Assembly: GCA_023426425.1 (NCBI GenBank)
Contig: JAFAAT010000136.1
Location: 1 to 12,817, forward strand
Reading direction: 5' to 3'
DNA length: 12,817 nucleotides
Source of the DNA: Bacteroidota bacterium
GTDB taxonomy: Bacteria; Bacteroidota; Bacteroidia; Chitinophagales; Chitinophagaceae
In this document: positions 1 to 6,530 of the stretch, piece after piece
Layout of the letters: every line of letters begins with the position of its first letter
Position numbering within the stretch: position 1 is the stretch's first letter
Position numbers and translations under genes: made by a program
Notes under the pieces: model-generated
The model's input: only the letters and a program-made list of their open reading frames with translations
Told to the model about the DNA's origin: nothing
Databases searched by the model: none

Positions 1-113
1 GTCTCGCACTCTGCCGGAAAATTGTCGAATCTCACGGCGGCACGATTCTTGCCTCCGGGAAACCAAACCTGGGTGCTGAGTTCAAAATCATTCTTCCCTT
101 CCATCAATCCTGA
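1..113 (+). CDS. C-terminal fragment of a sensor histidine kinase (5' end outside the window)
   Basis: Reading from base 3, an open frame of 36 codons runs to TGA at 111-113. It starts with LALCRKIVESHGG and ends with LGAEFKIILPF before a short tail. This is the end of a HATPase_c domain: the helix after the G2 box, the HGG turn and the final LGA-F-I-LP strand. The fragment matches the last 36 or so residues of the giant kinase at the other end of this window at about 22 of 36 positions (LALC.KIV..HGG.ILA.G), so the two belong to the same PAS-kinase family. It is likely cytoplasmic at this end. Sensor domains, phosphorylated histidine and partner cannot be seen. A terminator follows 73 bases after the stop. 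Confidence 0.88.
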   Translation, partial: LALCRKIVESHGGTILASGKPNLGAEFKIILPFHQS

Positions 114-144
114 ACCCAAAAGAAAACAGAGTTGATACTCCCCA

Positions 145-183
145 ACTCCACAACTAAACGACTCCACAACTAAACGACTAAAC
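145..183. repeat. 16-bp tandem direct repeat plus partial third unit
   Basis: The unit ACTCCACAACTAAACG occurs at 145-160 and again without change at 161-176. A truncated copy, ACTAAAC, follows at 177-183. Within each unit the shorter word ACTAAACGACT recurs, so the array can also be read as a degenerate 7-8 bp repeat. It lies in the convergent gap between the left-edge kinase and the lipoprotein gene, upstream of the terminator hairpin on the + strand. It has no coding role that I can see. Slippage-type duplication is the simplest origin. Confidence 0.85.
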
Positions 184-186
184 AAG

Positions 187-221
187 AGAAGCAGCACTCT
201 CGCGCTGCTTCTGTTGTTTTT
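187..221. terminator. Bidirectional intrinsic terminator between convergent genes
   Basis: A perfect 9-bp stem (AGAAGCAGC at 187-195, GCTGCTTCT at 204-212) has an 8-base loop. On the + strand it is followed by GTTGTTTTT (213-221), a good U-tract for ending the left-edge kinase transcript. On the - strand it is followed by CTTGTTTAG, a weaker U-rich tail that could end the lipoprotein transcript, whose stop codon is at 231-233. Placement between two convergent stop codons supports the call. Confidence 0.85.
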
Positions 222-230
222 GAGCCGGAT

Positions 231-968
231 TTATAAGGTTCTTTCACCCTCTATAGTCACTGTATTCTGACTGCCATCCTGGAATGATCCGGTAATCACA
301 TCACCATTCAGTGTTCCCATAACAACACCATCTTCATTCTTGATAGTGCCGTTTTCAATCACGCCATTAATCTCTTCCTTGTCACTGGCTCCGTTCTCCC
401 GTGCTGTGCCTCCCCATTTGCCCAGCTGCCTTGACAGCAGGATATTAAACGTGCCCGTTTCCGGTTTCGTTGTACTGTAGGTTCCTTCAAATGCTTCAAT
501 CAATGCATTGGACGTCTCTTTCACCAGGTTAAACACTGCATTCGGATGACCTGGTATATCTGCACTGGTAATCGTAGGGTTGCTGCCATCAGGTTGCACT
601 GAGAAGGTAATGCTCACAGGCTGTCCGTTCAAGCTTCCGGTAAATGGAGCTACGTAGGGCTGTCCGTCCGTCCAGGTAATCGCTGAAGTAAGGGTCACTG
701 CAGTGCCATCAAGCACCATGGTCGCAGTAATATCATTGGTGCCATTCATTAATGAGAATTTGATAGTACCAGACGAACCGATAACCACACCTTTGTAAAT
801 TCCTTTGCCACTTCCGTCATTTGCAGCCAATGCTTCAGGTGAAGTAACACAGCTTGTACACTTGTAGTGGTTCTGGGGATTGGCTTCATCTTTGTCTTTT
901 TCGCAAGAGGTAAGAGATAATGCGCCGAGTGCGAATACGAATGCTAACGTACGTAGTGAATTGCTCAT
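231..968 (-). CDS. Small two-repeat lipoprotein of unknown function
   Basis: The 245-residue product begins with a type II signal peptide: a hydrophobic stretch (residues 8-19) and a lipobox LTSC with Cys22 as the lipidated residue. The open frame reaches back to 1031, but the ATG at 966-968 places the signal peptide exactly at the N terminus, so I chose it. After Cys22 comes EKDKDE, a charged run like the export signals of Bacteroidota surface lipoproteins, so it may be outer-leaflet exposed (inference). A CxxC (Cys37, Cys40) follows. The rest looks like two copies of a beta-rich module of about 80 residues (roughly 56-140 and 162-245). Each opens with G-x-Y and then a GT, and ends with a T-G-x-L-N-G / F-x-x-DGS pattern. 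I do not recognise a named family. It is the last gene after a sensor kinase and response regulator, 78 bases after the regulator's stop, so it may be the target or a partner of that system. Confidence 0.85.
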   Translation of the reverse strand: MSNSLRTLAFVFALGALSLTSCEKDKDEANPQNHYKCTSCVTSPEALAANDGSGKGIYKGVVIGSSGTIKFSLMNGTNDITATMVLDGTAVTLTSAITWTDGQPYVAPFTGSLNGQPVSITFSVQPDGSNPTITSADIPGHPNAVFNLVKETSNALIEAFEGTYSTTKPETGTFNILLSRQLGKWGGTARENGASDKEEINGVIENGTIKNEDGVVMGTLNGDVITGSFQDGSQNTVTIEGERTL

Positions 969-994
969 GAGATTTGTTTTTGTGTTTCCAATCA

Positions 995-1025
995 CAAAGC
1001 TCAGCAACCAGCTACTCATCCACAA
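995..1025 (-). promoter_or_regulatory. Possible promoter for the lipoprotein gene
   Basis: Reading the - strand, a TTG (1025-1023) is followed after 20 bases by GAGCTTTG (1002-995). This differs at one base from the Bacteroidota -7 consensus TAnnTTTG, and the spacer is one base over the usual 19. It would leave an A-rich leader of about 20 bases before the chosen ATG at 968, which fits how these bacteria start translation. The match is imperfect and the gene could equally be read through from the regulator. Confidence 0.35.
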
Positions 1026-1046
1026 TCCCATTTTAGTAGTAAATAC

Positions 1047-1670
1047 TCAATGGCGATACACTTTATTCAACGCTTCTGTACGTGAGTTTACCTGAAGTTT
1101 TGTGTAGATATTGCGGATATGTGTTCTCACTGTCTCTGTGCTCAGGTACAACCTGTCTGCAATTTCCTTGTATCGAAGGCCCTTTGAGAGTAATTCAAGT
1201 ATATCTTTTTCCCTGAAACTTAATTTGGCAAGCTCCGGATTAGTGGCTGTCTGCTGAAAAGACATTACCACTTTCCTGGCAATATGGCTGTTCATCGGCG
1301 AACCTCCATTGTAAGCTTCCGTTATCGAATCCAGCAGCTTTGAAGGTTGTGTGGTCTTAGTGAGATATCCCGTAGCTCCGGCTTTCAAAGCTTTGAAAAC
1401 ATTTTCGGAGTCATCAAAGGAGGTACAAATCAGGAAATGAATATTCGGACAGCCCGGCTTTAGCTCTCGTATACAGTCTATTCCTGACTTCCCCGGCAGG
1501 TTAATATCTGTGAGCACCACATCTGGCAGAAGCCTCGGGATTTCCTTCATAGCGTCTTCTGCATTCGAGAATGCTCCAACCACCTCAAATCCCTCACTGC
1601 CATTTATCAGGATTTCCAGGCTTTCTCTGATCTGTTTCTCGTCTTCTATTATTCCAACTCTGATTGACAT
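1047..1670 (-). CDS. NarL/LuxR-family DNA-binding response regulator
   Basis: The 207-residue protein has an N-terminal receiver (about 1-120) with acidic pocket Glu9/Asp10, phospho-acceptor Asp55 in the TDINLPG motif, Thr83 and Lys105. A LuxR/GerE helix-turn-helix (about 148-205) follows, with the classic LSFREKDIL start, KGL-KEIA, and LSTETVRTHI recognition helix. All residues needed for phosphorylation are present and the length is normal for the family. The ATG is at 1668-1670. The gene starts 56 bases after the stop of the TPR sensor kinase, whose HisKA_3 type pairs with this class of regulator, so it is almost certainly that kinase's partner. It should act in the cytoplasm as a transcription factor. 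The adjacent lipoprotein gene is a plausible target (inference). A near-perfect promoter lies right at its start. Confidence 0.96.
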   Translation of the reverse strand: MSIRVGIIEDEKQIRESLEILINGSEGFEVVGAFSNAEDAMKEIPRLLPDVVLTDINLPGKSGIDCIRELKPGCPNIHFLICTSFDDSENVFKALKAGATGYLTKTTQPSKLLDSITEAYNGGSPMNSHIARKVVMSFQQTATNPELAKLSFREKDILELLSKGLRYKEIADRLYLSTETVRTHIRNIYTKLQVNSRTEALNKVYRH

Positions 1671-1674
1671 TCGA

Positions 1675-1704
1675 CAAAAATAATCGGCTTGTTGGTTGAC
1701 TCAA
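1675..1704 (-). promoter_or_regulatory. Consensus Bacteroidota promoter directly before the response regulator ATG
   Basis: On the - strand TTG (1704-1702), exactly 19 bases, then TATTTTTG (1682-1675). This fits the TTG-N19-TAnnTTTG pattern of Bacteroidota primary sigma promoters with no mismatch. Only four bases (TCGA) separate the -7 box from the ATG at 1670, so transcription would begin at or next to the start codon and give a leaderless or nearly leaderless mRNA. That would allow the regulator to be made independently of the kinase. Confidence 0.5.
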
Positions 1705-1726
1705 TACCATGAAAGTGTTAGTGCCC

Positions 1727-3745
1727 TCACGAAATCTGCAACCTGTCCAACTCCAGCAATACTCCGGACCCTCTTCCCGGCTGAGAGGTAAGCTCCAGTC
1801 TCGCTCCAAGTGCCTTGCTCCTGGAAGCTATGTTCTTAAGGCCATTACCTTCAGAAGCCAGGGTTACATCAAAACCCTTTCCATTATCTGTTATTTCTAT
1901 CCTGAAAGCCGGTTCCAACCGGAGCTTTATCTTCACTTCTGTTGCAGCAGCATGCTTCACTATGTTTTGTAGGGTCTCTTTCACAATCATGTTAATGTTC
2001 CGGTTTACTTCTTTACTGATCTTCACATTTGGCACCGCCTCCGGAAAATCATAGCTTATCTGAACCGGTAGCTCCTCAAGGTATTCATAGCTGTATTCCC
2101 TAATCCGGGCTACCAGGTTGTCCAAAGTAGTATTCTCCGGATTCATCGCCCAGACCAGGTCTCTCATGTTTTCAACGAGCACTTTCGAAGTGTCGGAGAT
2201 CGAATGAATTGCACCCGTAAGTTGCGGGTTATTCACCGGATGACTATAGGCAAGTTCCGCCAGGAACCGGATCTTCGACAATCCCGAACCCAATTCATCA
2301 TGTATGTCCTTCGCAATTCTTTGTCGCTCTTTTTCTTCCGTATCACGGACTATCTGCTGTTGTCTTATCTGTTCCCGGAGTTTTGTTCTTGTTTTATGGT
2401 AGTACCAAATGGAGACAATACTAATAATCACCACTACAAGCAATAGCACAAGGTACCGCTGCTTCTGTAAACTGGCTGCCTGCTCGGCCAGCGTCAGGCG
2501 GGCAATCTGTTCCTGTTGTCTTAAAGCGTCAATTTCTGCCGTCTTCTTGTCGCTCTCGTATTTTGCTTCCATCTCGGCCAGTCGCTTAGTGAAAGCAACA
2601 GGCTGCACACTATCTTTGAGGCGGTAGGCTGCAAGCAGACTGTTCATCGCAAGGTCATGTTTGCCCATCGCCTGGTAAATCTCCGAAAGGGACTTATAGC
2701 AGTCCTTGACGATCACCAGGTAACCACCAGTCCTGGCAACTTGCAAAGCCTGTTGAATCTGAACAATAGCCCTATCCAGTGCACCCATCTCTCCATAAAT
2801 ATCCCCGAGTTGCTGATAGGTGCCTGCCTCAATTAATGGATAACTCCCCGACCGGATGGTGCCAAGGGCTTTTTGAGCATAAGTTATTGACGAAGCTATA
2901 TCTCCCTTGTCCAGCATGACTCTGCTCAGATTAGAAAAGCAAATGGCAACACCATTGCTGTCGCCCAAAGTCGTATATTTCGACAATGAAACCTGGTAGG
3001 ATGCAAACGCACTGTCGTCCTTGCCTTGCATATAATATGCGTTGCCAATGTGCAGCATGGCCGTTGCCGCACCATAAAGGTTGCGGATCCTATTAAATTG
3101 ATAATAGCTCTGCAACTGACTTTCCTTAGCCTTTTCATAAAGACGCTGGGAGTAAAATACCTCTCCTTCAAGATCCTTCGCCCAGGCTAATCCTTCTTTA
3201 TGCCTCGTTTTGCTAAGGATCGTCATAGCTTCCTGCTGAAGCTGCGAAGCTCGCTCTGGACTGCCTTTCTTAATAAATACCTTTCCTAACCACAATTGCG
3301 CCTCTGAACAGGGCGCAGCCAATTCCTGAATGCTGCATAACTTTGCCGCCTGCTCAAACCATAATTTGGAAGAATCATACTTGCCCTGGTAAAACGAGCA
3401 TTGTCCAAGGGCAATATACAAGTCCCTCTCAAGTGAGGCTTCCTTCGCAGCCTTCACTCTCCCCAGTAATTTATAAAGTAGCGTATTCGCTTCTCTGCAC
3501 CGACTCGTTGCAGACAATATCCGGCTTTTGATTGCTGCTGCCTCCGTTTCAGCAAACAGGTTACCGGATTTTTTTGCAATCTCCAGTGCGGTGTCTGCAA
3601 GGTTCATAGCCATAGAATAGTCCTGGCCAAGACTTGAGCGCGCCTTTTGGTTCAACAAATCCTCCGCGCCCTGCGCAGCTACATCGCTGCAACTGGCAAA
3701 GACTATGTATAAGATGAAAGGAATGGTAGAAATGCTGCGGAGCAT
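1727..3745 (-). CDS. Periplasmic-TPR sensor histidine kinase (HisKA_3 family)
   Basis: The 672-residue protein starts with a cleavable signal peptide (1 to about 25, ending VAAQ). The frame extends to 3802, but the ATG at 3743-3745 puts the signal peptide at the N terminus. At least five TPR units are clear (about 151-177, 231-257, 271-297, 311-337, 351-377), with more degenerate ones before. A coiled-coil-like stretch (about 387-430) leads into one membrane helix (about 431-449). The cytoplasmic part has the HisKA_3 phospho-site His482 in DIHDELGSGL, the W-A-M-N-P box, the N box at Asn594, G1 at Asp620 (DNGKGF) and G2 GNGL at about 633, so the kinase looks active. Topology places the TPR array in the periplasm, where it probably binds a protein or peptide. 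The ligand is unknown. The downstream LuxR-type regulator is its likely partner. A gap of 105 bases separates it from the methyltransferase upstream, so it probably has its own promoter, though I found no good match. Confidence 0.94.
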   Translation of the reverse strand: MLRSISTIPFILYIVFASCSDVAAQGAEDLLNQKARSSLGQDYSMAMNLADTALEIAKKSGNLFAETEAAAIKSRILSATSRCREANTLLYKLLGRVKAAKEASLERDLYIALGQCSFYQGKYDSSKLWFEQAAKLCSIQELAAPCSEAQLWLGKVFIKKGSPERASQLQQEAMTILSKTRHKEGLAWAKDLEGEVFYSQRLYEKAKESQLQSYYQFNRIRNLYGAATAMLHIGNAYYMQGKDDSAFASYQVSLSKYTTLGDSNGVAICFSNLSRVMLDKGDIASSITYAQKALGTIRSGSYPLIEAGTYQQLGDIYGEMGALDRAIVQIQQALQVARTGGYLVIVKDCYKSLSEIYQAMGKHDLAMNSLLAAYRLKDSVQPVAFTKRLAEMEAKYESDKKTAEIDALRQQEQIARLTLAEQAASLQKQRYLVLLLVVVIISIVSIWYYHKTRTKLREQIRQQQIVRDTEEKERQRIAKDIHDELGSGLSKIRFLAELAYSHPVNNPQLTGAIHSISDTSKVLVENMRDLVWAMNPENTTLDNLVARIREYSYEYLEELPVQISYDFPEAVPNVKISKEVNRNINMIVKETLQNIVKHAAATEVKIKLRLEPAFRIEITDNGKGFDVTLASEGNGLKNIASRSKALGARLELTSQPGRGSGVLLELDRLQIS

Positions 3746-3850
3746 ATTCAACACAGACTCTGGTTTCTTCCCCAATAATACAGCTTGTAAATCACAAAGC
3801 AATAAGGTCAGAATCTTCGGTCATGATACCGGGGGGCATAAAACTTACTG

Positions 3851-4288
3851 CTATACGTCCGGCAATCGCAATTCGAGCAGTGGGTCACCTCCATCAATGA
3901 AAACTCTGCCTCCGGGTTTTAGTGCCTTTTTGATTCGTTGTAGCGCCAGAACTTCATTCTGTGGATGCCTGCCATCAAGTACACCCACCCTCACCGCAAA
4001 AGCTATATCAAATAGAGGTTCACCTTCAGCCAACACAAACTCTTCTACTGCCACCTGCCTGAAGCTCAACCGCCCACTCGCCAACTCCGCACCTGAGCTT
4101 TTGATTGCCTGCCTGATCGCTTTCTCGGAACGGTCTATCCCAAGAACATAGCTTTCATCTACTGCTTTCACGATCGCCCTCGCTGCAGCCCCCGGCCCAC
4201 AGCCGATTTCAAGCACCCGTACACCCGGGTGGAGTGGTAGTGCGGAAACAATCTCCATTAAACGCGCAGACAGCTTTTCGATAGCCAT
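3851..4288 (-). CDS. Small class I SAM-dependent methyltransferase
   Basis: The 145-residue product has a Rossmann methyltransferase core. Motif I is VLEIGCGPG (about residues 25-33), the acidic strand-2 residue is in VLGIDRS (about 49-55), motif IV is FDIAFAVRVG, and a strand-5 segment follows with LKPGGRVFIDGG. The protein ends about ten residues later, without the usual sixth and seventh strands, so it is shorter than most class I enzymes. No frameshifted continuation is visible downstream, so it may be a naturally short family. The ATG at 4286-4288 starts 11 bases after the esterase stop. An in-frame TTG at 4303 would overlap that stop but is less likely. The substrate is unknown. The operon context suggests methylation of a phenolic or quinone-derived compound, but nothing in the sequence proves it. 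Confidence 0.88.
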   Translation of the reverse strand: MAIEKLSARLMEIVSALPLHPGVRVLEIGCGPGAAARAIVKAVDESYVLGIDRSEKAIRQAIKSSGAELASGRLSFRQVAVEEFVLAEGEPLFDIAFAVRVGVLDGRHPQNEVLALQRIKKALKPGGRVFIDGGDPLLELRLPDV

Positions 4289-4299
4289 AGTTTTCAGGT

Positions 4300-4926
4300 T
4301 CAATTCCTTCTGCCAAATATATGGGAGTTGGCAGTGTCTATTTCATCCTGGCCAATGGTATGACCCATATTCGGGTAAATCTTCACGGTAACTTCAGCTC
4401 CCAGATTGCGCAGTATGGTTTCACTCTCTAATACCCTGTCCTTAGGAACATGTGGATCAGGATCGCTGCTTCCAATGAATATCGGTGTGCCTTTGAAGTC
4501 GCCTGTATAGTTTTCTGCTTGTAAGTTTTGTCCAATCAACCCTCCCGTAAATGCAGCTACCCCACCATACAGCCCTGCGTTTCTGGCAACAAATTCCAAT
4601 GTCAGACAAGCACCCTGTGAGAAACCAAGCAGATAGATGCGCTCCTTATCTACGCCCTGTTTTTCTAACTCTGCCAAAAGATCCTCCAGCATCTTCAGCG
4701 CCGAGGACAACCAGGGTTCATTAGCTTCCTGTGGTGCCATAAACGAGTATGGATACCAGCTTCCATTAGTTGCCCCTGGCGCCACCAGGGTAAAATCCTC
4801 CACCTGCAGGTATTGCGACAATGTAAGAATATCTTCTGCTGAACCTCCTCTTCCGTGGATCATGATCAAAACTTTGCCGTCTTTCTTGAGCTCCTTCCCT
4901 GCGTAAACAAATCTTGGATGATGCAT
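4300..4926 (-). CDS. MhqD-like alpha/beta hydrolase (phospholipase/carboxylesterase family)
   Basis: The 208-residue protein has the full Abhydrolase_2 pattern. The HGRGG oxyanion loop is near residue 24-28, the nucleophile Ser103 lies in GFSQGA, the acid is Asp157 in DPHVP, and the base is His189 in MGHT. There is no signal peptide, so it is cytoplasmic. The family hydrolyses short-chain esters or lysophospholipids. In Bacillus subtilis a member, MhqD, is encoded beside the dioxygenase MhqO and is induced by quinones and catechols (established). The same pair occurs here: the dioxygenase stop is 25 bases upstream. The ATG at 4924-4926 gives a normal family length. The real substrate is not known, and a general esterase role is the alternative. 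Confidence 0.92.
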   Translation of the reverse strand: MHHPRFVYAGKELKKDGKVLIMIHGRGGSAEDILTLSQYLQVEDFTLVAPGATNGSWYPYSFMAPQEANEPWLSSALKMLEDLLAELEKQGVDKERIYLLGFSQGACLTLEFVARNAGLYGGVAAFTGGLIGQNLQAENYTGDFKGTPIFIGSSDPDPHVPKDRVLESETILRNLGAEVTVKIYPNMGHTIGQDEIDTANSHIFGRRN

Positions 4927-4951
4927 ATACTTCCTTTTTCCGTTGGTTAAC

Positions 4952-5890
4952 TTATCTCTTCAGCACCGGTAGAACCTGCTCAATTTTCCTGCGCATCGGC
5001 TCATACTGAGCAGGTAATTTTAGTTCCTGCCCCAGTGTTTCCTCCGGCTCGTCTATTAAGAATCCAGGATTATCCGTAGCAATCTCAAACAACACGCCTC
5101 CCGGCTCCCTGAAGTACAAAGAGTAGAAATAGTTCCGGTCAATCTTCTCTGTAATGTGCAGGCCCGCAGCCAAAACTCTCTTCCTGAACGCCATCAATAC
5201 CTCCTCGTCTTTAACACGGAAAGCCACATGGTGATTGGTCCCTCCGGCGTTGATTCCATGCTCCGCAGTAGGGTCCTCGACCAGGTCTACAATGTTGGCT
5301 GCTTCCACTGCATCAGTCATATATCGATGTCTGTCGCCTTTCTGCGCTACCAGGGTATACCCAAAGATTTCCGTCAAAACTCTGCCAGTCGCCCTCGCCT
5401 GTTTCAGGGTGAGCACTACGTTGTAAAAACCTTTAATCAGTTTAGTCGGTTCAAGACCCCCATTGGCCCATCCGCTTCGTCCGTCTTCTTTACGAGCAGC
5501 AACTAGTCTCAATACCAATCCATCAGGATCTTTAATAAGCAATGATTCTTCACCAAATTCTGTTTCCAGCACCTGGTATTCATGCCCATAGTGTTTTAGT
5601 CGTTCAGCCCAGTATTCCAGGCTTCCTTCCGGTATCGCATAGCCAATCTCAGTGGCCATGCCAGTGCCATTTCTTCCCTGCTTCACATGGTCCCAGGGAA
5701 AGAAGGTCAGGATGGTCCCCGGGCTTCCAACCCTGTCTCCATAGTAGAAGTGATAGGTTCCGGGAGCGTCAAAGTTTACAGTCTTCTTCACCAGGCGCAG
5801 CCCCAGGACTTTTGTATAAAAGTCCAGGTTTCGCTGAGCATTACCGGCTATAGCCGTAATATGATGAAGGCCTAATATCCTGTGTTCCAT
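4952..5890 (-). CDS. MhqO/PcpA-like extradiol ring-cleaving dioxygenase (VOC fold)
   Basis: The 312-residue protein is made of two vicinal-oxygen-chelate halves (about 5-130 and 152-275). Likely Fe(II) ligands are His10 (GLHHIT), His221 (TNHHVAF) and Glu269 (VLFEIATD). Their spacing is close to that of the hydroquinone dioxygenase PcpA, in which His11, His227 and Glu276 bind iron. Other family signs are NLDFYTKVLGLRLVKKTVNFD and the FFPW motif. The expected reaction is oxygen-dependent cleavage of catechol- or hydroquinone-type rings in the cytoplasm. It starts at ATG 5888-5890, 10 bases after the YceI stop, and is followed by the MhqD-like esterase, the same pairing as in the Bacillus mhqNOD operon. 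Function as quinone detoxification is inferred from family and context. Confidence 0.93.
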   Translation of the reverse strand: MEHRILGLHHITAIAGNAQRNLDFYTKVLGLRLVKKTVNFDAPGTYHFYYGDRVGSPGTILTFFPWDHVKQGRNGTGMATEIGYAIPEGSLEYWAERLKHYGHEYQVLETEFGEESLLIKDPDGLVLRLVAARKEDGRSGWANGGLEPTKLIKGFYNVVLTLKQARATGRVLTEIFGYTLVAQKGDRHRYMTDAVEAANIVDLVEDPTAEHGINAGGTNHHVAFRVKDEEVLMAFRKRVLAAGLHITEKIDRNYFYSLYFREPGGVLFEIATDNPGFLIDEPEETLGQELKLPAQYEPMRRKIEQVLPVLKR

Positions 5891-5900
5891 AGTCTCTCAT

Positions 5901-6452
5901 TTATGCAGCAGCTTCTACTGCAGCCGCTTGTTTCACCAGCTGAATCTCAGCCAGTATTTTAATCTCATCTCCTACTACTACCTGTCCCGCTTCTGTCACT
6001 GCACTCCAGGTTAGTCCAAAATCTTTCCTGCTGATCTTACCATTCACTGTAAAGCCCGCCTTGGTCTGTCCATATGGGTCCACTACAATCCCTCCAACTT
6101 CCAGGTGGAGCTTAACTGGCTTGGTGACTGCCTTTATCGTCAGGTTCCCCTCCACGCTGGCTTCATCGCCTTGCAGCTCATACTTACTGCCTTCAAACTC
6201 GAGGGTGGGGTAGTTTGCCACATCAAAGAAGTCAGCTGATTTTAGATGCCCATCACGCTGGTCATTGTTTGTATCCAGTGAGCTGATATCCGCTGTAAAT
6301 TTCAGGTGATTCACACTACTGAAATCGTCATTTTCAGTTTCCACTTCCAGGTCGAATTTTCTGAAATGCCCGGTCACAGTAGTGATCATCAGGTGCTTTA
6401 CCTTAAACTGAATCTCCGAATGTGTCTGGTCTAATTTCCATTGCGTTGCCAT
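5901..6452 (-). CDS. YceI-family lipid/isoprenoid-binding protein, cytoplasmic form
   Basis: The 183-residue product has the whole YceI lipocalin-like barrel: W-x-L-D-x-x-HSEI-F-VKHLMI at the start, then DQRDGHLKSADFFD and YPTLEFE in the middle, then LTIKAVTKPV and AGFTVNGKISRKDFGL toward the end. The C terminus is a run rich in alanine. The open frame extends to 6530, but the ATG at 6450-6452 starts directly on the family's first strand and has an A-rich leader and a promoter before it. No signal peptide is present, unlike periplasmic E. coli YceI, so it should be cytoplasmic. Family structures hold a polyisoprenoid or quinone-like lipid inside the barrel (established). It is the first gene of the run with the dioxygenase, esterase and methyltransferase, and may carry or sequester a hydrophobic substrate (inference). 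Confidence 0.93.
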   Translation of the reverse strand: MATQWKLDQTHSEIQFKVKHLMITTVTGHFRKFDLEVETENDDFSSVNHLKFTADISSLDTNNDQRDGHLKSADFFDVANYPTLEFEGSKYELQGDEASVEGNLTIKAVTKPVKLHLEVGGIVVDPYGQTKAGFTVNGKISRKDFGLTWSAVTEAGQVVVGDEIKILAEIQLVKQAAAVEAAA

Positions 6453-6478
6453 AGTTTTCCTTTTTGTTTTTTGTTCCA

Positions 6479-6508
6479 CAAAGGTACCTTCACAGCCTGC
6501 CGTCACCA
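6479..6508 (-). promoter_or_regulatory. Promoter of the yceI-dioxygenase-esterase-methyltransferase run
   Basis: On the - strand TACCTTTG (6486-6479) is an exact match to the Bacteroidota -7 box TAnnTTTG. Nineteen bases upstream lies TGG (6508-6506), a one-mismatch -33 box. The predicted start is near 6473. It leaves a leader of about 20 A-rich bases (AACAAAAAACAAAAAGG) before the ATG at 6452, typical of strongly expressed Bacteroidota genes. The weak -33 box would suit a promoter that needs an activator. Confidence 0.6.
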
Positions 6509-6519
6509 TTGACCTATGG
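6506..6519. promoter_or_regulatory. Candidate operator: inverted repeat CCAT-N6-ATGG
   Basis: CCAT (6506-6509) and ATGG (6516-6519) form a perfect inverted repeat with a 6-base spacer. This is the geometry of Crp/Fnr-type sites, though the half-site sequence is not that of E. coli Crp or Fnr. It overlaps the -33 region of the yceI promoter, and the gene for a Crp/Fnr-like protein ends 27 bases away. The arms are only 4 bp, so chance is a real alternative. Confidence 0.3.
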
Positions 6520-6530
6520 CAATTTATCAA

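Noticed and set aside
145..183. CRISPR-like array
   Set aside because: The units are directly adjacent with no spacers, and no cas gene is present.
969..1031. Longer start for the lipoprotein at 1031
   Set aside because: It would add 21 residues in front of a good signal peptide and cover the likely promoter.
3637..3645. Lipidation of the TPR kinase at the FASC sequence near its N terminus
   Set aside because: Phenylalanine at -3 is a poor lipobox, and a normal signal-peptidase I site (VAAQ) follows a few residues later.
3818..3831. CGGT-N6-ACCG inverted repeat between the methyltransferase and the TPR kinase
   Set aside because: The arms are only 4 bp, no U-tract follows on either strand and no clear promoter is near, so neither a terminator nor an operator can be supported.
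3705..4151. A 148-codon + strand frame crossing the methyltransferase and kinase start
   Set aside because: It is antisense to two genes with clear family motifs and its translation shows no recognisable domain, so it is a shadow frame.
4289..4303. TTG start of the methyltransferase overlapping the esterase stop
   Set aside because: An ATG five codons later has a usable A-rich upstream region. TTG starts are rarer, though translational coupling cannot be excluded.
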